From the NCBI GenBank assembly GCA_947396885.1, contig OX377206.1:52125631-52189630 (forward strand): 64,000 nt of DNA, read 5' to 3'. Both the position numbers and the translations under genes were made by a program. How positions within the stretch are numbered: position 1 is the first letter of the stretch; the number at the start of each line of letters is the position of its first letter. The DNA is from Heligmosomoides polygyrus polygyrus. Lineage: Eukaryota > Nematoda > Chromadorea > Rhabditida > Heligmosomidae. Of this stretch, positions 33,360-39,960 are shown one piece after another. Below the pieces are notes generated by a model, which was not told the DNA's origin, did no database searches, and saw only the letters and a program-made list of their open reading frames with translations.

Positions 33360-35966
33360 AATTATTATATACATATATCATACTATTACTATTACTTGTA
33401 CTATATATATCGTACTATTATAGTTGGGCTCGAATGACCCATTCGAGCGATTTTCATTCGAATTCGAATATTCAGAAAAAACGCTTTTTCGAATATATTC
33501 GAATTCGAGTCTTGAGAATAACCGCTTCTCTCAAGTATATTCGAATTTGAATGTTCGAAATTTTTAGGTAATGAGAACCATTCGAATGCCGAAAGTGTCA
33601 AAAGCGCACAATTACTAGGCTTGAACTCGGTTAATCGTGCCGAATAGTTGTTCGTGCGATTTCGAACAAATAATCGCTCGATTACCCGAAAATCGTAAAT
33701 CGCTGTTGTCCGAACATTGTTCGAAATCGAGTTTCGCGAAGAAGCAATGTTCGAACATTGTTTGAAATCGAAGATGGCGGAAAAGTCCTGTTCGAATATT
33801 GTTCGACGTCGAACATTTCGAAAAAAGCATTGTTCGGATAGTGTTCGAAGTCGAACAATGTTCAAACACTATCAAGAGTCGACCGCCTGAGTATGGGTCA
33901 TCTCCGTTCCCCGAAAAACCCACGTTCAAACTCGCTCCACTTCTGCGCATGCGGTAATTGGCGGGAACGATTTGTGAGGATGCTGGCAGCCGACTCTTGA
34001 TATTGTTCGAACATTGTTCCAATGCTTTTTCGCGATCATCGATTTCGAACAATCGATAATCGCGAAAAGGCACTGCAAAAGCACAGCATCAAACAGCGAT
34101 TTTATTTGGAGGGTTTGAATTCGAAAATCGCGAGCCTTTGTTCGAACGTAGTTACAAATCGAACGATTTTTGATCAATGCTTTAGAGCGACGGATTCGTC
34201 AGAGTGCCTAGAGAGGGAGTTCAAATAAATCGCGGCTGCGGCTCCAGCGGCGCCACCCGCCGTGCTCCTCTCGTCGATGAGCGCGCTGCCGCCGCTCGCC
34301 GCCTATAGGCCTATGCACACTTAGGCGACGCCGCGGGGCGGCAACTGGGGCGAAGGCCATCTGCGCGACCTCCGGAGGTCGCGGCGCGGGCGCGGAGCAA
34401 CTTTGTTGGCCGCATGCGATCGATGATGCTAATCGCACAAAAGAACGTCAGCTAAACGGGACACGACTATGCCTAGGAGTGCACCAAACCGTGGCCGTGA
34501 TCTAGCAAGAAGGAGGAGAAGCGGTTGAACAATGCCATTGACTGGCTCCTGAAACAGATTCGGTGTCTACTCCATTTGCTATAGAAATAAATAAAAAACA
34601 TGGAAAAACAACGACGTTCTATCCTAGAATATGGCTGTGTTAGTGTTAAGGCAACAGAGAGAGGCGCACAAAAGCAAAAACGCAATTGCTACACACGAAC
34701 TGAAGAAATCACGAACAGAAACTCAGACAATTTTTGATTCTCCTACAGGACGGGTCGACAACCTCGAAATGGATGCACCACGCAGATTCTCAGTCGGGAC
34801 GACCGTTGTTAAGGGCGGCGGGACACCGTTTGAACCACCGAAATGAGGTGAGGTGGCGTGTGTTGCGCTGGTACGCAATTGCATCCGCGGCCTCGAGACT
34901 CGCGCCCCCGTGCGTGTCGCGCCGCCAGGAAAGATTTGAACCATGCCAGCTTGTGGCACTCGGCGCGACATCGCCGGCGATAGCCGCCGCGGCAGCCGCA
35001 AAAGTGTGCACGCCCCCCTCTGCGGCACGTGTCGCTGTGTCGCGCCGCGCCCGTCCCGGCCCTATCCTTCATCATGGCCGTGCCGCGCTGCCGCCGAAGT
35101 GTGCATAGGCCTTATGGCTAAGGATAGGGGTGCGACGTTGCCGCAGAAGTGTGTAGGGCCTCAAAGGGATAGTATAAGCAGCAAAGTTTGAGAATCTGTT
35201 CGACTCTCTCATTGTAGATATGTAAGGCCTGAGTTATACTCCCGTGGGAGCATCCGCGGAAGGGCGGGAATCGCGCCGAGACTCCTCACCTGGCCAACCG
35301 CCGCGCCTCGCCACGCCCGCCTCCGCCGTGCACTATTGGTCCGCGGACGTTCCGCGGATGCTCCCGCGGGAGTATAACAGATGCCTAAGTGAGGATCAAT
35401 GAATAAGGGATAAACCGAACTATGGGTAGGGAGATCCTAGTAGAATTAGTAACTCGATTGGTTCGATCGCCTACACGAGATAGGATCGGTATGAACAGAA
35501 GTGGCACCTATGCCTACTGTGCAAGGCTAACGCTATCAATTTAGCAACTTACTGTAATCATGCGTCCAAGACGGACAAACATAGTGGATGGTCGTTCTCA
35601 GTTCTCGCCTTGTAACACCATGACACAATGTTCTCATGCTTTAGATTTTGTTCAGGTCGTTGGATGAAAGTCGAACCGCTTTGGATCTGCCGAGCAGTAG
35701 CGGAAGCTCAACTGTTATGTCACACGTCAGCGCGGTCGATGATGAAGTGTGTCATGACTGGTACCTTCGGAAGTTGTGATATGTTTCAGTGTCCAGTTAT
35801 TTTCAGGTCAAATATGTGGTCGAACGGACGCAGTCGTCTTCTATATCTGAGGACGATAGCGATATGGAGGTAGAGACCGAAGCGCCGCCTCTGGAGCAGC
35901 TTGTTGGATGGGATGTAATTCGTCACCTGAAACCGAAAGAAAAGAAGCGACAAGAAGTTATCAACG
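9148..35966 (+). CDS. rhgf-1: RhoGEF of PDZ-RhoGEF/LARG type, 11 internal exons (partial gene)
   Basis: Exons at 9148-9283, 24853-24923, 25971-26087, 26263-26391, 26449-26554, 26609-26694, 27855-about 27966, 29032-29187, 29523-29668, 35656-35746 and 35807-35966 are joined by GT/AG sites, and reading phase agrees at every junction except the end of exon 7. The encoded parts, in order, are the end of an RGS-like domain, a complete C1 zinc finger, an acidic serine-rich linker and the start of a DH domain. In this family the RGS-like part binds G-alpha-12/13, C1 binds diacylglycerol or membrane, and DH-PH exchanges GDP for GTP on RhoA/RHO-1. The C1 position between RGS-like and DH is what I know for C. 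elegans RHGF-1, hence the symbol. PDZ, most of DH, and PH are not in the window. Expression cannot be judged from the sequence. Confidence 0.8.
9284..10374. other. Intron sequence, nothing recognised
   Basis: First 1.1 kb of the 15.6-kb intron. No open frame here resembles a known family, and no repeat with another copy in the window was noticed. Confidence 0.5.
10545..10760 (-). pseudogene. CR1-like LINE fragment, C-terminal reverse transcriptase region
   Basis: The - strand reads LIKICEMLDFYRIFKN, then YVRPMLEYTGTTVFSPS, then TTKREMV. This corresponds to the YVRPLVE-x-GPSVFSPHKKKDIALLE segment of the CR1-like element at 56640-56720. It is a short fragment inside the inverted-repeat insertion. 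Confidence 0.6.
11085..11310. repeat. Minisatellite block of the GACACGTCTTCTGAATC family
   Basis: Two clear cores are CGACACGTCGTCTGAATCCC (about 11100) and GGACACGTCTTCTGAATCCC (about 11259), with weaker units between and a poly-C run near 11168. Its right flank (CCTGACACGTTGCC, then ATATCGTCAACCTGGACGAT) recurs beside the 42063-42450 block. Confidence 0.7.
11685..11895 (+). mobile_element. tRNA-derived SINE copy, diverged
   Basis: It shares with 29724-30012 the GCCAGCTGTCGC head end, the GGTTCGGGTCCCACCCAAGC B-box part, GGTACCAGACTCGTCTGGG and the following CCACCGCCAGTCGTTG. The A-box end is degenerate and the tail is missing. Confidence 0.7.
11965..12180. repeat. Repeat with a B-box-like word and a short tandem duplication
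   Basis: GGGTTCGAGTCCCGCC (about 12000-12015) matches the tRNA B-box, but no tRNA fold precedes it. The segment GTTTTGATCGCAACAAAACA is shared, inverted, with 51610-51665. AACATCGTTGTAACAGCT occurs twice (about 12043 and 12112). Confidence 0.5.
14191..14741. other. No gene; possible 5' flank or LTR remnant of the gypsy element
   Basis: A/T-rich. The last 150 bases before the gag-like frame include TATAAGTGG repeated (about 14739-14757). I see no matching sequence on the other side of the element that would prove an LTR. Confidence 0.4.
14742..17908 (+). mobile_element. Ty3/gypsy LTR retrotransposon, decayed and truncated in integrase
   Basis: The gag-like part (14803-15590) starts MEQIADVLALMQQQLQLLQQ, rich in glutamine, and has several in-frame stops. 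It is followed by an aspartic protease motif LLLDTGAMITM (about 15765) and reverse transcriptase blocks AAPIVVIKKADG and LRLCADF (about 16300-16360), TQIDLADACLQIEL and a YLDDVIVTG box (about 16640). RNase H region (17040-17300) and a zinc-binding integrase start (HEGHPGRTGMK, then CVRKFTRCQEA, 17770-17880) end it. The order PR-RT-RH-IN with YLDD and 'LDDVIVTG' is the Ty3/gypsy pattern. The sequence stops abruptly at about 17908, where RTE sequence begins. Multiple stops and shifts make it inactive. Confidence 0.85.
18105..18180 (-). ncRNA. Hammerhead-ribozyme-like core at Penelope end (- copy)
   Basis: Mirror image of the + copy motif: the CTGAAGA complement lies at 18157-18163 and the ACGT helix at about 18122-18140. 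The same extra A is present. Confidence 0.5.
18362..20305 (-). CDS. Penelope-like protein: reverse transcriptase plus GIY-YIG endonuclease, 5' end in gap
   Basis: The frame is open from the N gap (20306) to a stop at 18362, about 647 codons; the first ATG inside is at 20266, but similarity appears to start further upstream. RT blocks seen in order are SDKGGEFVVLP, VRPIISGIGGPADRIS, ESFDVTSLYTNV, RGLAMGQRLAPVLAIAYMS, the catalytic RYIDDCF and LPFLNVEIRLSR. After a basic stretch comes a cysteine-rich linker (YDCACETPSCVVCPFGREGD) and the GIY-YIG nuclease (GTVYLITCIECKEEYVGETG, R and EH downstream). The enzyme primes at nicked or telomere-like 3' ends in known Penelope elements. The frame is intact as far as it is visible, so this may be a young insertion. 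It is a transposon protein, not a host gene. Confidence 0.88.
   Translation of the reverse strand, partial: QEPNWAIDKKFRILATSLLTVLQRNMAGRMTPNLTADQRRGLREIRNLTASGAIKVGVSDKGGEFVVLPQELDRSITILHLQDSTVYCQSTPEEFSKQFRRLNRKWVEVAKSANLPRSITARLKCEHPVCPVLYVLIKTHKLPPGGALSDPSLYKVRPIISGIGGPADRISWLLNLVLTQLLRFIPAHLPNTSALLDKLRETNVEDTCVMESFDVTSLYTNVSKGDAMQAVHEILVEHEVHLALFGLNIAQIMVLIDECLQCNIFKWSKQYYRQVRGLAMGQRLAPVLAIAYMSKIERPVMERRPLLYCRYIDDCFIVCPTQSEMDACFELLNHQAEHIKLTREKPTSHWLPFLNVEIRLSRNTFQTRWYRKPSNKNIIVHYRSAHPDSTKRAIVRNMFQTAALVSSNSKFKSSSREIASRIALSNGYVAHNMPKGRQPRAPARIQRAELRGQIAFTVPFISDALSAQVRECVRKADLGDIVRVVEVPPANLKAQLVRNRLYDCACETPSCVVCPFGREGDCRVSGTVYLITCIECKEEYVGETGRPLWVRVKEHVDGLNRCKVATPLGEHRLRSHSGAVVGVAVTILAREVDIAARKALEALWIAFKNPAINRKEERVAITQELAPFADLCGLDPRGAPAGRSLRG
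20307..20506. other. Assembly gap (200 N)
   Basis: Exactly 200 N, probably a placeholder length. It falls at the centre of the inverted Penelope pair, where an assembler would be expected to fail. Confidence 0.98.
20507..21524 (+). pseudogene. Second Penelope copy, from the RYIDD box to the stop, one frame shift
   Basis: It starts after the gap at RYIDDCFIVCPT and matches the - strand copy nearly residue for residue to the GIY-YIG end. Near 20980 one base is missing relative to the other copy (CTCTCTTGCTC against CTCTCAGTGCTC), which breaks the frame between the RT C-terminus and the cysteine-rich linker. The endonuclease part (21039-21524) is open. Base errors next to a gap could also explain the shift. 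Confidence 0.85.
21705..21780 (+). ncRNA. Hammerhead-ribozyme-like core at Penelope end (+ copy)
   Basis: CTGAAGA (21723-21729, fits CUGANGA), helix GGCG/CGCC with loop GTTA (21731-21742), GAAA (21743-21746), then an ACGT/ACGT helix (21746-21749 with 21761-21764) occur in the order of a type I hammerhead. One extra A (21730) lies between the core and stem II, so the fit is not perfect. Penelope elements are known to carry such ribozymes in their terminal repeats. Confidence 0.5.
21822..24405 (+). pseudogene. RTE endonuclease/reverse transcriptase ORF, broken
   Basis: The endonuclease end (21822-22378) includes AGDLNGNVGTAKDGYSCHGG, then SQIDFVHVKD and YETVAPQHRPLIC. The reverse transcriptase part (22521-24149) includes KATGPDDLAADVWKS, RPIRLLSHSMKIFERI, GCGTIDA-like remains, LLYADDVMFACED (about 23630-23668) and FGLKLNVKKTEYLTT. 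The C-terminal RTE region is RTVIRPVAMYGAECWP and METKMLRWTAGVTR. The frame breaks several times (for example near 22380, 23042, 23220 and 24149). In function it would be an APE-type nuclease plus reverse transcriptase for target-primed insertion; this copy is dead. Confidence 0.85.
24419..24852. other. Intron remainder, nothing recognised
   Basis: The 434 bases between the RTE tail and the next exon contain the splice acceptor TTTTGTTGCAG just before 24853. No repeat family was recognised. Confidence 0.5.
24853..24923 (+). CDS. rhgf-1: rhgf-1 exon: RGS-like domain, continued
   Basis: 71 bases between TTTTGTTGCAG and GTATGTCC. Two bases complete the glycine codon begun in the previous exon, and the exon ends in phase 0. 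The peptide is GTIFDANQLAHLARGDTATE plus AR. After 'KRQLG' vertebrate relatives have the same 'LG-x-[ILV]-[YF]' pattern followed by a variable acidic stretch. Confidence 0.75.
25120..25501 (+). pseudogene. mariner C-terminal fragment with right inverted end
   Basis: It begins around the second catalytic block (HDNARLHT, about 25142), then LNWELMPHPSYSPDLAPSDW with the third catalytic block, then LQNNLNGKT and FFASKNQDFLE. A stop and a frame change are present. The right tip GAACAACCCAA ends at 25501 and is followed by TA, as expected for a mariner end (TTGGGTTGTTC inverted). The front half is missing. Confidence 0.8.
25849..25926. repeat. 39-bp direct duplication
   Basis: CAATTGTAGTTTCGGGCTGT starts at 25849 and again at 25888. 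The two 39-base units differ at one base (TGCAG/TGTAG). They lie 45 bases before the next splice acceptor. Confidence 0.93.
25971..26087 (+). CDS. rhgf-1: rhgf-1 exon: linker after RGS-like domain
   Basis: 117 bases, phase 0 at both ends, after ATCCTTTCAG and before GTACGGTT. The peptide starts VGEEMMFRALENIIG, has an acidic/serine patch SSSDFDSFD, and ends VASLATIIR. It continues the helical C-terminal part of the RGS-like region. Confidence 0.75.
26263..26391 (+). CDS. rhgf-1: rhgf-1 exon: basic linker before C1
   Basis: 129 bases, phase 0 at both ends, after TGAATTTCAG and before GTGAGGAG. The peptide runs VVLGPKPSTTPWEKIMERCP, then a lysine/arginine-rich stretch (KDRGGKSRKPPNSLKTKAQ) that leads directly into the C1 domain of the next exon. 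Confidence 0.8.
26449..26554 (+). CDS. rhgf-1: rhgf-1 exon: C1 domain, first half
   Basis: 106 bases after a 57-bp intron. The first zinc ligand is His at 26458 (VKGH), followed by twelve residues and C-x2-C (HYCYQC), then thirteen residues to the third cysteine (WCYFCG). It ends one base into an asparagine codon before GTGAGCC. Confidence 0.88.
26609..26694 (+). CDS. rhgf-1: rhgf-1 exon: C1 domain, second half
   Basis: 86 bases after a 54-bp intron (acceptor GCTTTTTCAG). With the previous exon it completes H-x12-C-x2-C-x13-C-x2-C-x4-H-x2-C-x7-C exactly, which confirms the splice. The peptide here includes CDVKVHTQCTSSLTDAC and a basic end GKHKSK. The donor is AAG|GTGGAT, which is weak. If it is not used, the frame reads 13 more codons to TAA at 26734, overlapping an AATAAA, so a short isoform is conceivable. 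Confidence 0.88.
27112..28498. mobile_element. Palindromic element, diverged copy, with a host exon between its arms
   Basis: The left arm (27112-about 27650) and right arm (about 28008-28498) are inverted relative to each other, and both match the arms of 1393-4447. Shared words include CCGTCGCA, CGCCGTGGGTGGCC, and GGATCGAACC...TCAATCGAG. The tips are decayed. The 27855-27966 exon lies in the roughly 360-base centre. Two independent insertions in opposite orientation, rather than one element, would look similar. Confidence 0.7.
27855..27966 (+). CDS. rhgf-1: rhgf-1 exon: linker after C1 (3' end uncertain)
   Basis: With acceptor GGTGTCAG the frame opens KHANSGELNLGNHGLRSES and continues TVSEETQANIRGLSAKQK. 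It enters in phase 0, consistent with the preceding exon. The end is not settled: AAG G|GTACAA (27966) and CA|GTGAGG (27918) both leave phase 1, AGG|GTTAAGT (27946) leaves phase 2, and only ACA|GTCAGT (27914) leaves the phase 0 that the next recognised exon needs. A small unseen exon is the alternative. Confidence 0.65.
29032..29187 (+). CDS. rhgf-1: rhgf-1 exon: acidic/serine-rich linker
   Basis: 156 bases, phase 0 at both ends, acceptor TTATTTCTTAG, donor GTG|GTGAGC. The peptide starts TRRSGLMGKSDAEDDDAPRV and contains KSTSSDSGIGQE and a basic end GRSHSMRNRV. It is low-complexity and likely a disordered region between C1 and DH. No domain is recognised. Confidence 0.72.
29523..29668 (+). 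CDS. rhgf-1: rhgf-1 exon: linker
   Basis: 146 bases, acceptor TCCTCTTCAG, donor AG|GTTGGA. It enters in phase 0 and leaves two bases (AG), which the next exon completes to arginine. The peptide includes RLTMKRDRSTPSWGSDLPPA and ADEEEETTKQLRTIETRSE. It is charged, probably disordered. Confidence 0.72.
29724..30012 (+). mobile_element. tRNA-derived SINE, best-preserved copy
   Basis: The head GGGCGCGTGGAGCGTAGTCG gives an A-box-like start. About 50 bases later CCTGGTTCGGATTTTCCGCC gives a B-box-like region, with complementary GGGCG/CCGCCC ends as in a tRNA-like fold. The body contains GGTACCAGACTTGTCTGGG and the tail ATGCGTGGCGCATCCCAAAG. Other copies lie at 11685-11895, 37760-38105 (-), 39895-39960 (-), 41345-41535, 41690-41750 and 57678-57977 (-). 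Confidence 0.75.
30013..30995. other. Intron sequence; one imperfect direct repeat
   Basis: A/T-rich. A segment ending AAAACAATTATCAGGARTCAAAA occurs near 30712 and again near 30762. AAGTCCACCACTTTTCGTTG near 30810 resembles the hairpin arm at 30996. No coding sequence recognised. Confidence 0.5.
30996..31042. repeat. Perfect 19-bp inverted repeat, 9-base loop
   Basis: AAAGTCCGCCACTTTTCGT (30996-31014) is followed by nine bases and its exact complement (31024-31042). It could be an excised or collapsed transposon tip pair, or a structured RNA; no family is assigned. Confidence 0.93.
31180..32440 (-). pseudogene. Tc1/mariner-superfamily transposase relic
   Basis: From the right on the - strand there is a helix-turn-helix part (SLRKLASVLSVSKRTMCRMD, about 32330-32270) followed by LRYKMYTVRARQRL. 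After an interruption (31700-32155) comes the C-terminal catalytic part with LNPLDYYAWRVVERVANKTG (about 31370-31310) and AFTNMDNALLKKECQRFR. The 'NPLDYYAW' block is the third catalytic motif region of Tc1/mariner-like transposases distinct from the mariners above. Stops and frame changes are present. It lies in the 6-kb intron before exon 35656-35746. Confidence 0.72.
31925..32155. mobile_element. MITE half, related to 62517-62993
   Basis: The stretch from ATCGCTGTTTCCAGCC to TCTCCTGGTTAG matches the right half of the palindromic MITE at 62780-62993, including GGGCTAACGCCG, CGTCGTCCCTAACTTTGCGC and GGCGATTCTGC. The other half is absent or too diverged to see. It interrupts the Tc1/mariner-like relic. 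Confidence 0.7.
32441..33298. other. No gene; minisatellite fragment near the end
   Basis: CAATATCGATCGATATTG (about 32970) is a perfect palindrome. 33130-33190 carries a fragment of the GACACGTCTTCTGAATTCC minisatellite family. Otherwise unremarkable intron sequence. Confidence 0.5.
33299..33357. repeat. (TA)n microsatellite
   Basis: Uninterrupted TA dinucleotides for nearly 60 bases, followed by further TA-rich sequence to about 33412. Confidence 0.97.
33420..34200. repeat. TTCGAA-dense region made of small palindromes
   Basis: TTCGAA or TTCGAACA/TGTTCGAA recurs every few tens of bases, with larger palindromic words such as ATTCGAATTCGAAT and CGAACAATGTTCG. Frames stay open on the - strand for over 150 codons because of the composition. 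No protein family is seen. Confidence 0.75.
34305..35112. mobile_element. GC-rich insertion with AGGCCTATGCACACTT ends, probably nested
   Basis: TAGGCCTATGCACACTTAGG near 34302 is mirrored by AAGTGTGCATAGGCCTTA near 35097-35114. GC content is far above the neighbours. A second end of the same type (CAGAAGTGTGTAGGGCC) lies near 35144-35160, and CTATCCTT/AAGGATAG words typical of the 5003 and 44289 MITEs occur, so at least two elements are probably nested. No transposase. Confidence 0.6.
35226..35385. mobile_element. 160-bp MITE, GGCC ends, TAA target duplication
   Basis: GGCCTGAGTTATACTCCCG at the left pairs with CGGGAGTATAACAGATGCC at the right, continuing into CGGGAGCATCCGCGGAA-like arms. 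TAA flanks both sides (35223-35225, 35386-35388). Confidence 0.85.
35656..35746 (+). CDS. rhgf-1: rhgf-1 exon: serine-rich linker before DH
   Basis: 91 bases, acceptor ATTTTGTTCAG, donor GAA|GTGTGT. The first base completes an arginine codon with AG from the 29523-29668 exon. The peptide is SLDESRTALDLPSSSGSSTV, then MSHVSAVDDE. Phase 0 exit matches the next exon. I chose this donor over the one at 35758 (TG|GTACC) because only this one preserves phase. Confidence 0.75.
35807..35966 (+). CDS. rhgf-1: rhgf-1 exon: start of the DH (RhoGEF) domain
   Basis: 160 bases after a 60-bp intron (acceptor TTATTTTCAG), donor AACG|GTACGG in phase 1. The peptide has an acidic stretch (SSSISEDDSDMEVETEAPP), then WDVIRHLKPKEKKRQEVIN. 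'KEKKRQEVINE-L' is the start of the DH domain in RGS-type RhoGEFs. The following DH exons were not found in the remaining 28 kb. Confidence 0.85.
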
Positions 35967-36464
35967 GTACGGTTCGTGCATAGCGCTTGTAAATTTTAGC
36001 GACAACGTTTTCGGTACACATTTACGCTACCGCTCCCCACCTCCCACCCCCATCCGCGTTTTGAAACTGGAACTACATTCGGGTCATTTCAATGATACAG
36101 TTGAATACTGACTATTCAAAAATTTAACCATAATCTCAAGCACCTAATTAATTACCTAGTTTGTAAATGGTTAACCAATGACTTCAACACAACAGCAAAC
36201 AAGATTTCGTAAGGGCTTCGCTCCCAAACCCCGACTATAGAATAGTGTTTCCTCAACAGTTCTTCTTTTCCTTTTTATTAGATTTTTTGCTTTAATTACA
36301 TCAAAAACTGGTCTCATATATCACATAGTATAGGGCATTACGATATGGTGGAGTACGATCTTCGTGACGGTTCCTATAACACTGTCTGTCCACCCTCTAC
36401 AGAAGAATGTATCTATATGCATACACACAGACGCGTTCCGGCGTATTATATAGGAGAGCACATG
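35967..36464. other. No gene recognised; start of the following intron
   Basis: About 500 A/T-rich bases after the last recognised exon. No downstream DH exon and no known repeat is seen. Confidence 0.5.
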
Positions 36465-36612
36465 GCGTCCGCGAATGTCTTCTAAATTCGGAAGTGTGTC
36501 AATGACGTATGTGACACATGTTCTGAACCAGCACGCATGCTCCACGGCATCTGCGAGACGTCTTTTGAATCCTAACGCACGCTGCACAAAGCCTTGGCAC
36601 CTCTTATTCTCC
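36465..36612. repeat. Minisatellite block, left part
   Basis: Units GAATGTCTTCTAAATTCGGA, GACACATGTTCTGAACC and GAGACGTCTTTTGAATCC belong to the GACACGTCTTCTGAATC family. The block stops exactly at the left tip of the inserted element 36613-42062. Confidence 0.7.
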
Positions 36613-37759
36613 TACAATACCGGCCTTATCTTTTGGTCTTTGGGCGGAAAAAGCGAAAAAAACGTCTTTTCCGCCGCTTTTCTGTAGCGCTCTTCAAATT
36701 GAGCGCATTGTAAATTGAAGCACATATTCGTGATCAGCACCGAGCCCTCTTCCCGATGAGCTGCAAAGCGCCTAGCGAGCGCCAGAAAAATAGTTCAGTG
36801 ACCTATTTCCTGCCTGGCGCGGCTGACCCCTGTGCTCGCGGGAGATAATTACACCCACAGCTCCCAAGTAGCTAGTGAAGGAAGATATTCTGCCTTTTAA
36901 AGCCTGTTTTCTACTTTATATAAAGCAGCACATAGTTATGTGGATTCCCTAGTGTTTCACGACCACAATGATCTACTTTTTTAAAGGATCCGACAATTTA
37001 AGTGCTATTACTTTCAGAAAATGCTTCCACTTTGGAGAACTCTAATTTCGGTAAATCAAGCTTATATATGCTTATACTCGTTTGTTCTGTTGAAGGTGAT
37101 AGTGGAAATCAAGCTGCGAAGTTGGAACCTTTAGGGTTCAAATCGTTGGTAATTATACGCTGCCAAAGTTGCCCACATGGCACTTCTTCGTGGTTAGCGT
37201 TCACTTTTCGCATCATTAAAGTGGACACAAAATCATTTCTTTGCAGAAAGAAAAATAGATATTTGTAGGCCTATGAAAACACATTATAGTCTTCCATAAG
37301 TGAGATTTGGAATGGTCTGGAAGACATTTTGGTCGCACAGTTACAAAGCAAACTCACCCCAAATGCTAATTGAGTGTCATTTAAAAAAAATGTTCAATAA
37401 CGGAAAGATAGTCTACTAGAGCATTCCCTAGTTAAGTCTCACTTGAAGGGTGCTTCGATTTCAAATTTTCGTTTGTTTGAACCGGTTTATCAGTCAAATG
37501 TACCATAGCCCTGATCGGGACCCGGATTAGTTCCGGAGCCAGTCCACTCTCCTGCCTCTGTGACCCCACGCGCCATCTGAGGGCGCCGTAAATAGCCTAA
37601 CTAGAGTTTTCACACTTCCGGTGCCACGGCGCCATATTGATCCTTCCAAACGAGGGTGGAGTAGAATACGCGGCGTACACCAAACAAGGTTTGGACAACT
37701 GCGACCTCTCCCTTTTACTTATATGCTTGTATTTTTCATTTCGTATTTGCGCTTCAACA

Positions 37760-38105
37760 ATATTTAGATGCGTGGCGCATCCCAGAAAGGCTGCTCGAAC
37801 TCGCTTTACTTTCACAACTCCTTCAAAACTCACCCTTCAAACTCCTTCATTTCTGTTTGGTCGTTGACTTCCATTTGATTTTTAGTTCAGTTGTTTTACT
37901 TACTTTTACTTTATTTTTTATTTTTTTCCTAGAGGGAAACCTAATTTTCATGTGACTTATGCTATGACTTGCGGTGGCCAGTCCATCCATGAGTGTTTGG
38001 TCCTTACCAGACGAGTCTGATACCAACTCATCGTTTTCGGAGAGATGGAAGGCCTGGTTGGCCTTGGCGAGAAATCCGAACCAGGAACTTCGATTCAGGT
38101 TGCAG
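37760..38105 (-). mobile_element. tRNA-derived SINE copy, diverged, with internal extra sequence
   Basis: ATGCGTGGCGCATCCCAGAA (tail) near 37767, then about 150 unrelated bases, then TTGCGGTGGCCAGTC, CCAGACGAGTCTGATACCAA and GAAATCCGAACCAGGAAC (B-box end) in - strand orientation. Confidence 0.7.
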
Positions 38106-39894
38106 GCGAAAACCAGAGCGCCGCATGTAGCAACGAATGCAGCAACGGTAACAAGATTGTAACAGGCATTCAGCCCATGCACAATCAATTATGTCCGAAA
38201 TGCAAGGTCTCGTGCGGGGCATGGCGCAATCTTAACTCTTTACACTCCTCAGAAATCTCGTTACCCTGTGCTCTCATATGTGTCTCAAACATCTTCAAAA
38301 ACTTTGCTAGCTGCAATGTTAGAACCTTTCAAATAGTACCTGCATTTTTAGAACACCCTGCATTTTTCGCAAGCCTTAGTGTGTCTTTAAGTTTTAAACC
38401 TTGAAGGAAGCACAAATCAATACACACGGCCACTTTGTGATGAAATTATAACTAGTATTCAAACGGAACACAATCAGTCGATTGTAAAATGCAAGATTTC
38501 AGACGAGTGCATGGCGCACTCTATACCACTCATCTGTCGGAAAATTTCTATTTTCTTAAACTTTCATATGGACTCTTAACTTTTCAGTACATTCAGTGTG
38601 AGCAAAGTTATCACCTTTCAAACAGTGTATTCCTTTTTTTGAGACACCCTGTATGTGGCGCATGTTATGGAATGAAGGCTTAACGTTGGTTTTTACCCTT
38701 GGTCCTCTATATTTGCAAACAACCCATTAGGATGAGGCACGCATTCATTCAAATACTGTTACATAACCTCTATTACATATCCTGGTGGCCTCCTGAAAGG
38801 AAATTTCTCCTCTATAACGACACCAGCGTCGGTCGACGGCTTTGCCTGCATGGCATCCGCTGGCCACGCCGGGCTAGGCGATTCCGCCGGCATCGGCTCC
38901 ACGGGCCACGCAAGGCTAGCCGGCTTTGTCGGCGTCGAGTATGACGGGCCACGCTATTGACGTAGCCTAACTGCGCTCAACCCAAACAACTTCGAATGGG
39001 AGAATCTTACAGTCCACAGCGAAGAAGCAAGCATATGGCGCACTAAAAATGAGATCGCGCCATGCACTCCAAAAGTTCACTGCAGCTTTTTTGATTGATA
39101 GTGTAAATGCCACTTACATGAACCCCCAAAGTGGGGATATGTGTGATCCATAAAATCAAATCAGAGCGAACTCTTCCGAATCAAAATTGGTTTCTTCTAC
39201 ATTAAACTAGAGACTCTTCAAAAATGTTGGAATATTTTTTGTTTAAGGTAAATTTAAGTATAACTTCCTTTGAAGTTTCAATTTACTTCCCAATAAAAGA
39301 AAACATTGTTTGAAATTTTATAAAGAAATTTATTTTTTGAGGAAAAACAATGATTCAAAGCTTGTTTAGAAGAGCAGGAAGGCGTCCATTTTATACAGCC
39401 AAAACAGAGATAGCGCCATGCCTATGTCCGAAACTTCGTGATTTTTATTCGATTGATAGCAAAACTTTTGTTTACATGCAGTTTCGCACCTGCAAGCGGT
39501 GCAGCACAAACAATTGTAAGAAAACACACGCATCCTAACTTTCTTACTGCATGTAAGCAGTGTCCAGTCCTTTAATGCACGGCATGATTGCTACCTTGCT
39601 GCACCTTAACGCAAAATTTAATGCATTATTTTTTCCCAAAAGATAAAAATTTTGTAAAATTATTCCACTCAATCGGCAGCTGAAGTAAAAAAAAAATCAC
39701 AAAAAGTTATTCTAAGTTTCCTTTGAGCAAAAAATTATTTTTTCCATCTTGAAAAGTCTTTAGTTTAACTTGTAAGAAGTTCATCTTGATTTGGAAGACG
39801 TTCACTTTGATTTCAAAATTGATAGGCCAGCTTAGAAGATTGTCAAATTTGATTTGGAAAGTGTCCAGTTCGACGTAAAAATGGTATATGAAGG
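38106..39894. other. No gene recognised
   Basis: Two short segments (about 38330-38360 and 38612-38665) share the sense ACCTTTCAAA...ACACCCTG and may be one decayed repeat. 38820-38965 is GC-rich with internal imperfect repeats (GGCCACGC several times). GCGCCATGC words recur. No open frame of interest. Confidence 0.4.
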
Positions 39895-39960
39895 GTAAAG
39901 AATAAAGGAAGACGCTACCCAATCTCTTTTGGGATGCGCCACGCCTTCTTCTTCTAGAGT
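39895..39960 (-). mobile_element. SINE tail fragment
   Basis: AAAGGAAGACGCTACCCAAT and TTTTGGGATGCGCCACGC match the tail of the SINE family (inverted). Confidence 0.65.

Noticed and set aside
33401..34073. Two overlapping - strand open frames of about 150 codons
   Set aside because: Caused by the TTCGAA-rich composition; no domain or splice evidence.
34734..35191. Several GC-rich open frames on both strands
   Set aside because: Overlapping frames in a GC-rich nested MITE; no consistent coding frame or motif.
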